The translations under genes were made by a program, and so were the position numbers. The notes under the pieces are model-generated. The model made no database searches and had not been told where the DNA came from. It saw nothing but the letters and a program-made list of their open reading frames with translations. DNA of 9,900 nt from Desulfotomaculaceae bacterium (GTDB taxonomy: Bacteria > Bacillota > Desulfotomaculia > Desulfotomaculales > Pelotomaculaceae): positions 1-9,900 of the forward strand of contig JAQVLS010000048.1 in NCBI GenBank assembly GCA_028704035.1, written 5' to 3'. Of this stretch, positions 6,548 through 9,900 are shown one piece after another. Position 1 is the first letter of the stretch. Each line of letters starts with the position of its first letter.

Positions 6548-7255
6548 TTAAAAGCTCCTTTTTAATTTGTACAATTCAATAAAAGCCTTTAAAATCACCG
6601 ACAATTTAGCGCCCGTCTGACTCCCGGCTGTCCTGGGATAATGATTGACGCCCACCTCGGTTATTGTATATCCCTTTGATTTGGCCTTAGCCAGGATCTC
6701 AGTGTCGATAAGCGCGCCCTGGGCGGTAAGAGTGATATTGTCAAATATCTCCTTCTTGTACAGCTTAAAAGCAGAATCGACATCAGAAATATTAAGTTTA
6801 AATAGCATGTTGACCATAGCGCCCCACATAAAGGCGTTAACCCTGCGATGCAAAGGATCCTGCCTCCTAATCCGGTAACCGGAGACAATATCGTGCTTTT
6901 CTATATGAGGCAGGAGATTTTTTATTTCTTCAACTTTAAACTGACCGTCACCGTCAGTATAAAAGATAAGCTCCTTTCTGGCATTCCTAAATCCTGATTG
7001 CAACGCGGCACCGTAACCTTTATTAATTTCGTGATGTATTACTCGTACCTGCGGGTATTTTCCCGCCAGTTTATCGGCAATTTCAGCGGTGCGGTCCTTG
7101 CTGCCGTCGTTTACAATGATAATTTCATAATCATCGGATACCTGGCTGGCGGCAGCCATCGCATCATGTGTTACTTTCTCGACATTCTGCTCTTCATTGT
7201 AGCAGGGAAAAAATATTGTCAACGGGTATTTTCTCATATTCTCCACCATTTTCAT
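6548..7255 (-). CDS. Family 2 glycosyltransferase, dolichyl/polyprenyl-phosphate-hexose synthase-like
   Basis: A 235-aa GT-A fold enzyme predicted to transfer a sugar from a nucleotide donor to polyprenyl phosphate at the inner membrane face. FFPCYNEEQNVEKV opens the nucleotide-binding fold and VNDGSKDRT (48-56) binds the donor. TDGDGQF (100-106) holds the metal-binding DGD, and GYRIRRQDPLHRR is the conserved segment of DPM1-like proteins. It lacks the two C-terminal membrane helices of GtrB, so it resembles soluble DPM1. The start is uncertain: ATG codons at 7255, 7249 and 7237 are all possible. Position 7255 has only AAGTGAG upstream, whereas GGTGGAG lies very close to 7237. The reading frame is closed upstream of 7255. 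It is first of a three-gene run with GtrA and PIG-V-like genes. Confidence 0.9.
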   Translation of the reverse strand: MKMVENMRKYPLTIFFPCYNEEQNVEKVTHDAMAAASQVSDDYEIIIVNDGSKDRTAEIADKLAGKYPQVRVIHHEINKGYGAALQSGFRNARKELIFYTDGDGQFKVEEIKNLLPHIEKHDIVSGYRIRRQDPLHRRVNAFMWGAMVNMLFKLNISDVDSAFKLYKKEIFDNITLTAQGALIDTEILAKAKSKGYTITEVGVNHYPRTAGSQTGAKLSVILKAFIELYKLKRSF

Positions 7256-7495
7256 CTCACTTGTAATTGAGCCACATATTACCTTTTATCTTCGACATAA
7301 TTGACACGCATCCTCCCTACCATCTGGTAACCTTTTGTTTAATCTGGTTAAGTTTTATAGATTTTATACAGACCTGGATAAAATAAAGGTATTTATTTAA
7401 TGTTCAACATAAATATGATTTTTTAAAATATTTTAACTTATGTATTTTGTATAACAAAGCAATTATTTTAACATAATAAGGTTATCTTAAAATCT

Positions 7496-7501
7496 GGGAG
7501 G
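7496..7501 (+). promoter_or_regulatory. Ribosome binding site deciding the DUF378 start
   Basis: GGGAGG ends at 7501, 8 bases before the ATG at 7510. The alternative GTG at 7501 overlaps this site and cannot be the start. The 245-bp divergent spacer to the left (7256-7500) is AT-rich. I found no promoter in it good enough to annotate. Confidence 0.85.
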
Positions 7502-7509
7502 TGTCAAAG

Positions 7510-7737
7510 ATGGAGTGGTTATCAAGATTAGCTCTCGTGCTCGTAATAATTGGAGCATTGAACTGGCTGCTCGTCGGTCTTTTTCAATGGGACCTGGTAA
7601 CAGCGCTGTTCGGCGGTGAAGTCCTGCGGTCGTCATCAGGTTTAAGCAGGGTAATTTATACTCTAGTCGGTCTTGCGGGCATATACGCGATCTCATTTTT
7701 CTTTAAAGGAGATGCAGTTATAAAAAATAAAGAATAA
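7510..7737 (+). CDS. DUF378 family small membrane protein
   Basis: A 75-aa protein with two hydrophobic helices (about 5-25 and 46-65). The DUF378 pattern is plain: ALVLVIIGALNWLLVGLFQWDLV, a short loop with glycines, then SRVIYTLVGLAGIYAI. The GALNWLLVG core and the paired helix are diagnostic of the family, whose function is unknown. ATG at 7510 is chosen from the GGGAGG site 8 bases upstream. The C-terminus KGDAVIKNKE is charged and probably cytoplasmic. It is followed after 74 bases by a 48-aa acidic cysteine protein with its own strong ribosome site and then a terminator, so the two may form one transcript. Nothing indicates a partner or regulator. Confidence 0.9.
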   Translation: MEWLSRLALVLVIIGALNWLLVGLFQWDLVTALFGGEVLRSSSGLSRVIYTLVGLAGIYAISFFFKGDAVIKNKE

Positions 7738-7811
7738 CTTTTTCATGAACTGTATATTCCAAACGTTTCAAGGCAATAATATTTTACAAATAGCATAAAG
7801 GAGGAATAGGC

Positions 7812-7958
7812 ATGGACTCAAAACCCCGCAAAAAGGAAAAAATAAGTTCGGAAACCCTGACGCCGCCCCTGGAAGACGAAGATAGCATCTGTTCGGAAGA
7901 AGAAATATCCTGCCCCAAATCTTGCGTTTCCGAAGATGAAGAGAATTCTTCCTGTTAA
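7812..7958 (+). CDS. Unrecognised 48-aa acidic protein with four cysteines
   Basis: Not recognised, and too short for routine calling. ATG at 7812 is preceded by AAAGGAGG (7797-7804) at 7 bases, an excellent ribosome site. The stop at 7956-7958 runs straight into a terminator, so both edges look like a true gene. The first ten residues are basic (MDSKPRKKEK). The rest is strongly acidic, with Ser-rich segments and Cys27, Cys34, Cys38 and Cys48 (spacing 6-3-9), for example CPKSCVSEDE. The pattern could bind metal, form disulfides or represent a precursor peptide, but no modification enzyme is nearby. It is not the SCIFF pattern and no membrane segment is present. It may be co-transcribed with the DUF378 gene 74 bases upstream. 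Confidence 0.75.
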   Translation: MDSKPRKKEKISSETLTPPLEDEDSICSEEEISCPKSCVSEDEENSSC

Positions 7959-7986
7959 AAGAGACCTTGTAAAGGTCTCTTTTTTT
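7957..7986 (+). terminator. Rho-independent terminator after the acidic cysteine protein
   Basis: AGAGACCTT (7960-7968) pairs perfectly with AAGGTCTCT (7972-7980) around a 3-base loop, extended by A-T pairs on both sides and followed by TTTTTT through 7986. It overlaps the TAA of the preceding gene. Confidence 0.93.
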
Positions 7987-8011
7987 GCCTTCAAAAGGGT
8001 TTAAACAGGGG

Positions 8012-8040
8012 TTGCCTAGATTTTAATCTGGTGCTATATT
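8012..8040 (+). promoter_or_regulatory. Sigma-A-type promoter of the putative zinc-binding protein
   Basis: TTGCCT (8012-8017), a 17-base spacer and TATATT (8035-8040) lie between the preceding terminator and the ATG at 8077. This predicts a start near 8047 and a leader of about 30 bases. Confidence 0.7.
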
Positions 8041-8076
8041 TGGGTAAACAAACAACTTAAAAGGGGTGATGCAGTC

Positions 8077-8331
8077 ATGAACTTTCTGAGCAAGGATAAA
8101 GTCAATGACTACCGGGTTAATTTCAATAACAACGGTAAAATCATCAGCATCGAAGTAACCTGCTGCGGCAGGCATATCGGTGAAATCCGCTTTAAAAACG
8201 GCGAAAGTAAAAAATGTCCGCTTTGCGGAGCCTCACATTCAATAAAAATCCAGCACAACCACTTTCATATCCGCCCGGTAATGCCGGAAACAAATAATGT
8301 CAATTCTGTTTATGCCGAAAAAGCGCTATAA
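8077..8331 (+). CDS. Uncharacterised small protein with a putative zinc-binding Cys/His cluster
   Basis: An 84-aa soluble protein, family not recognised. TCCGRHIGEIRF (Cys29, Cys30) and KKCPLCGASH (Cys47, Cys50, His54) look like the two knuckles of a small zinc ribbon, with a further His-rich stretch IQHNHFHIRP (His60, His62, His64). The N-terminal part (DYRVNFNNNGKIISIEVTC) reads as beta strands leading into the first knuckle. ATG at 8077 has AAGGGGTGAT 6 bases upstream and a good promoter at 8012-8040. It is expressed alone or with nothing visible downstream, as it converges on the repressor gene that ends at 8355. A nucleic-acid or metal-binding role is possible but not shown. Confidence 0.8.
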   Translation: MNFLSKDKVNDYRVNFNNNGKIISIEVTCCGRHIGEIRFKNGESKKCPLCGASHSIKIQHNHFHIRPVMPETNNVNSVYAEKAL

Positions 8332-8354
8332 ATTTTACATTTAATCATTTTCTA

Positions 8355-8999
8355 TTATGGAAATTTAAAAACACCCGCATAAACACCCTGGATAACAACA
8401 GAGCCATCATTTTCAAAAATAATATCAGGATATGACGGATTTGCTGACCTGAGTATAGTTCTATCTTCTTCTTCTAAATATATCTTTAAAGAGTTTTCTA
8501 TCTCGTTAATTAGAGCGCATACGACCTGTCCAATAAAATCAACATGGTCCTGACGCCTGAGCAAAACCAGGTCTCCATCACATATCCCTTTCCCATCCAT
8601 AGAATTGCCTTTTACCTTTAGGGCAAATAAGCCCTTGGCGGCCTTTTCCCCTGGTACGGGTAAATATCCGAGGAGGTTTTGTTCTGAGCATAGGGATTCG
8701 CCGGCATGAATGACACCCAGTACCGGAATTTTGACGAGACTTGCAATACAATTTTCGGGTTTGATTTTTCCAGCTGTTTTTTTACTGATCAAATGATCCG
8801 AATCTGATAGAAAATATGCCAGTGGCTTTTTTAGCGTTGTTGCCAGCCTGTAGATATCTTCAATGCTTATTTTTCGTTTCCCTTTTTCATAATAATTTAT
8901 AGCGGTAGCGGTTAAGCCAAGCGCGGCGCCTAACTCATGCTGGGAAAAACCCCGGTCGATCCTAGCTCTTTTGATCTTGTTGCCAATTCTGATATACAT
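8355..8999 (-). CDS. XRE-type HTH repressor with C-terminal S24 (LexA-like) autocleavage domain
   Basis: A 214-aa protein of the CI/LexA-like repressor class. Residues about 6-62 form an XRE helix-turn-helix (FSQHELGAALGLTATAINYYEKGKR). A linker leads to the S24 peptidase domain (about 90-210). The probable self-cleavage site is Ala99-Gly100 in VLGVIHAGES. The nucleophile is Ser133 in GNSMDG, followed by GDLVLL, and the general base is probably Lys172 in SLKIYL. All parts needed for autocleavage are present, so a DNA-damage or similar switch is plausible (inference). ATG at 8999 has GGGG about 8 bases upstream. It is not LexA itself, whose DNA-binding domain is winged-helix. No prophage or conjugative genes surround it in the window, so its target genes are unknown; autoregulation through the spacer 9000-9150 is possible. 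Confidence 0.92.
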   Translation of the reverse strand: MYIRIGNKIKRARIDRGFSQHELGAALGLTATAINYYEKGKRKISIEDIYRLATTLKKPLAYFLSDSDHLISKKTAGKIKPENCIASLVKIPVLGVIHAGESLCSEQNLLGYLPVPGEKAAKGLFALKVKGNSMDGKGICDGDLVLLRRQDHVDFIGQVVCALINEIENSLKIYLEEEDRTILRSANPSYPDIIFENDGSVVIQGVYAGVFKFP

Positions 9000-9088
9000 G
9001 GCTAATACCCCGAATCATTTTACTGTTTTGTATATTCTACCAACACTTTTCTAATTCCTTTAAGAGCCTTTCTCTGGCGTGAATCTCT

Positions 9089-9120
9089 CCAGTGACTTTT
9101 GACCGACCGCCCGTCACTGG
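9089..9120. repeat. Perfect 8-bp inverted repeat upstream of the repressor
   Basis: CCAGTGAC (9089-9096) and GTCACTGG (9113-9120) flank a 16-base loop containing GACCGACC. Neither strand has a T-tract after it in the right place for termination. It lies between the repressor start and the riboswitch promoter, so it could act in the leader of the repressor transcript or as a binding site. Confidence 0.5.
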
Positions 9121-9153
9121 CAAAAAAACTTTTAATTAACAATAACTTAACTG

Positions 9154-9182
9154 TTGACATAGAAAACCAGTATTGATACACT
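9154..9182 (+). promoter_or_regulatory. Sigma-A-type promoter of the SAM riboswitch transcript
   Basis: TTGACA (9154-9159), a 17-base spacer and TACACT (9177-9182) predict transcription from about 9189. That is 16 bases before the first paired base of the riboswitch aptamer. Confidence 0.82.
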
Positions 9183-9204
9183 AATATACAGCAAATTAAT
9201 AGTG

Positions 9205-9372
9205 CTCTTATCCGGAGCGGTGGAGGGACTGGCCCAATGAAGCCCGGCAACCGTTGGGAGGTATAAGCCAACCAATAAGGTGCTAATTCCTGCAGAAGAT
9301 TTTTTTCTGGCAGATAAGGGGAAAAGCGGTAATTATAACCGGCCTCTTCTTATTGGAAGAGGCCTTAAATTT
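9205..9372 (+). ncRNA. SAM-I (S-box) riboswitch with transcription-attenuation platform
   Basis: The aptamer spans 9205-9320. P1 pairs CTCTTATC (9205-9212) with GATAAGGG (9313-9320). The core has the S-box consensus GGTGGAGGGACTGGCCC, ATGAAGCCCGGCAACC and AAGGTGCTAATTCC, and the P4 arm CTGCAGAA pairs with TTCTGGCAG. The terminator is GGCCTCTTC (9341-9349) with GAAGAGGCC (9356-9364) and a 6-base loop, followed by TTAAATTTATT, a weak T-tract. The antiterminator is ATAAGGGG (9314-9321) pairing with CTTCTTAT (9346-9353), which shares bases with both P1 and the terminator. High S-adenosylmethionine should stabilise P1, free the terminator and stop transcription of the COG1900 gene. All elements are seen directly; the regulatory logic is that of the family. 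Confidence 0.96.
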
Positions 9373-9418
9373 ATTATCTGCAGCTAAAGAGTACTATACA
9401 CGGGGAGGATATTTTAAA

Positions 9419-9900
9419 ATGGCAATTGAGAAAACCTACGCCGAGATAAATGAAAAAATTAAGTCCGGCCAGGCTGTGGTGTTTACCGCCGAGGAAATAA
9501 TTTCCCTGGTGGAGGAAAAAGGCATTTCTGAAGCAGCCAGGAGTGTTGACGTGGTAACCACCGGTACTTTCGGCGCTATGTGCTCTTCCGGGGTGTTTTT
9601 AAATTTCGGCCACTCGAAGCCGCGGATTAGAATGCAGAAGGCCTGGCTTAACGGCGTCCAGGCCTACTCCGGCATTGCCGCGGTGGACGCCTACCTCGGC
9701 GCCACGGAGCTTCCCGAAGACGACCCCTGCAACAACAATTACCCGGGCGAATTTCGCTACGGTGGCGGCCATGTGATCCAGGACCTGGTAGCCCGCAGGC
9801 CGGTCCGTCTGAAAGCGACATCTTACGGCACTGACTGTTATCCCAGGCAGGAGATTGAGACCATCATAACCCTGGACGATATTAACGAGGCTACTCTTTT
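9419..9900 (+). CDS. COG1900/DUF39 homocysteine biosynthesis protein (L-aspartate-semialdehyde sulfurtransferase type), 5' part
   Basis: Truncated by the right edge after 160 codons. The N-terminal half carries the COG1900 hallmarks: VVTTGTFGAMCSSGVFLNFG (46-65, Cys55), RMQKAWLNGVQAYSGIAAVDAYLGAT (71-96), YPGEFRYGGGHVIQDLV (108-124) and ATSYGTDCYPR (133-143, Cys140). Methanogen members (Methanosarcina MA1821 type) make homocysteine from aspartate semialdehyde and sulfide through conserved cysteines, as an alternative to the acyl-homoserine route (family knowledge). ATG at 9419 has GGGGAGG about 10 bases upstream. The SAM-I riboswitch directly in front of it fits a role in methionine synthesis. 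Methanogen members work with a ferredoxin-like NIL/DUF39-associated partner that would be expected just downstream, outside the window. Confidence 0.93.
   Translation, partial: MAIEKTYAEINEKIKSGQAVVFTAEEIISLVEEKGISEAARSVDVVTTGTFGAMCSSGVFLNFGHSKPRIRMQKAWLNGVQAYSGIAAVDAYLGATELPEDDPCNNNYPGEFRYGGGHVIQDLVARRPVRLKATSYGTDCYPRQEIETIITLDDINEATL

Noticed and set aside
8332..8354. AAATTT...AAATTT pair between the convergent zinc protein and repressor genes as a shared terminator
   Set aside because: Stem of only six A-T pairs; too weak to call.
9020..9271. Minus-strand 83-codon ORF upstream of the repressor
   Set aside because: Its first half is the complement of the SAM riboswitch aptamer and promoter, and no ribosome site precedes the ATG codons. 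The last 46 codons (from 9160) look slightly protein-like, but without a ribosome site or family match I do not call them.

Overview
The window reads as a chromosomal stretch of an anaerobic, Gram-positive-type bacterium of the Clostridia/Peptococcia group (Pelotomaculum, Desulfotomaculum or Moorella-like). This is inferred from four things: a Moorella-type single-cluster ferredoxin, a SAM-I riboswitch in front of a COG1900 homocysteine-biosynthesis gene, strong GGAGG ribosome binding sites with several TTG/GTG starts, and sigma-A-like TTGACA/TATAAT promoters. No phage, transposon or CRISPR module is visible. The gene mix is mostly housekeeping plus several short, poorly characterised genes.

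Left part (1-1601, + strand): the 3' end of purQ, a dispersed-looking hairpin and a terminator, then an exported L,D-transpeptidase with a C-terminal peptidoglycan-binding domain. Positions 1732-4798 are all on the minus strand. In order of transcription they are a SAM-dependent methyltransferase, tRNA-Pro(GGG) with its own promoter and terminator, a ferredoxin followed by an unannotated 44-aa ORF and a terminator, speD with its own promoter and terminator, and a polyprenyl-synthetase-fold protein that has lost both aspartate-rich motifs.

Middle part (4971-7255, minus strand): a compact run of a GT2 glycosyltransferase (DPM1/GtrB-like), a GtrA-family membrane protein and a PIG-V-like GT-C glycosyltransferase. 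Together these have the logic of a polyprenyl-phosphate-sugar system: make the lipid-linked sugar, flip it, and transfer it on the outer face of the membrane.

Right part: three small + strand genes (a DUF378 membrane protein, a 48-aa acidic four-cysteine protein too short for ordinary gene calling, and an 84-aa putative zinc-binding protein). A minus-strand XRE-HTH/S24 self-cleaving-type repressor converges on them. Last is a complete SAM-I riboswitch with promoter, aptamer, antiterminator and terminator, controlling a COG1900 gene that runs off the right edge.

The most interesting items are the catalytically degenerate polyprenyl synthetase homologue, the two unannotated small proteins (3389-3523 and 7812-7958) and the Gtr-like trio. 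I did not find convincing evidence of a wholly new multi-gene system.
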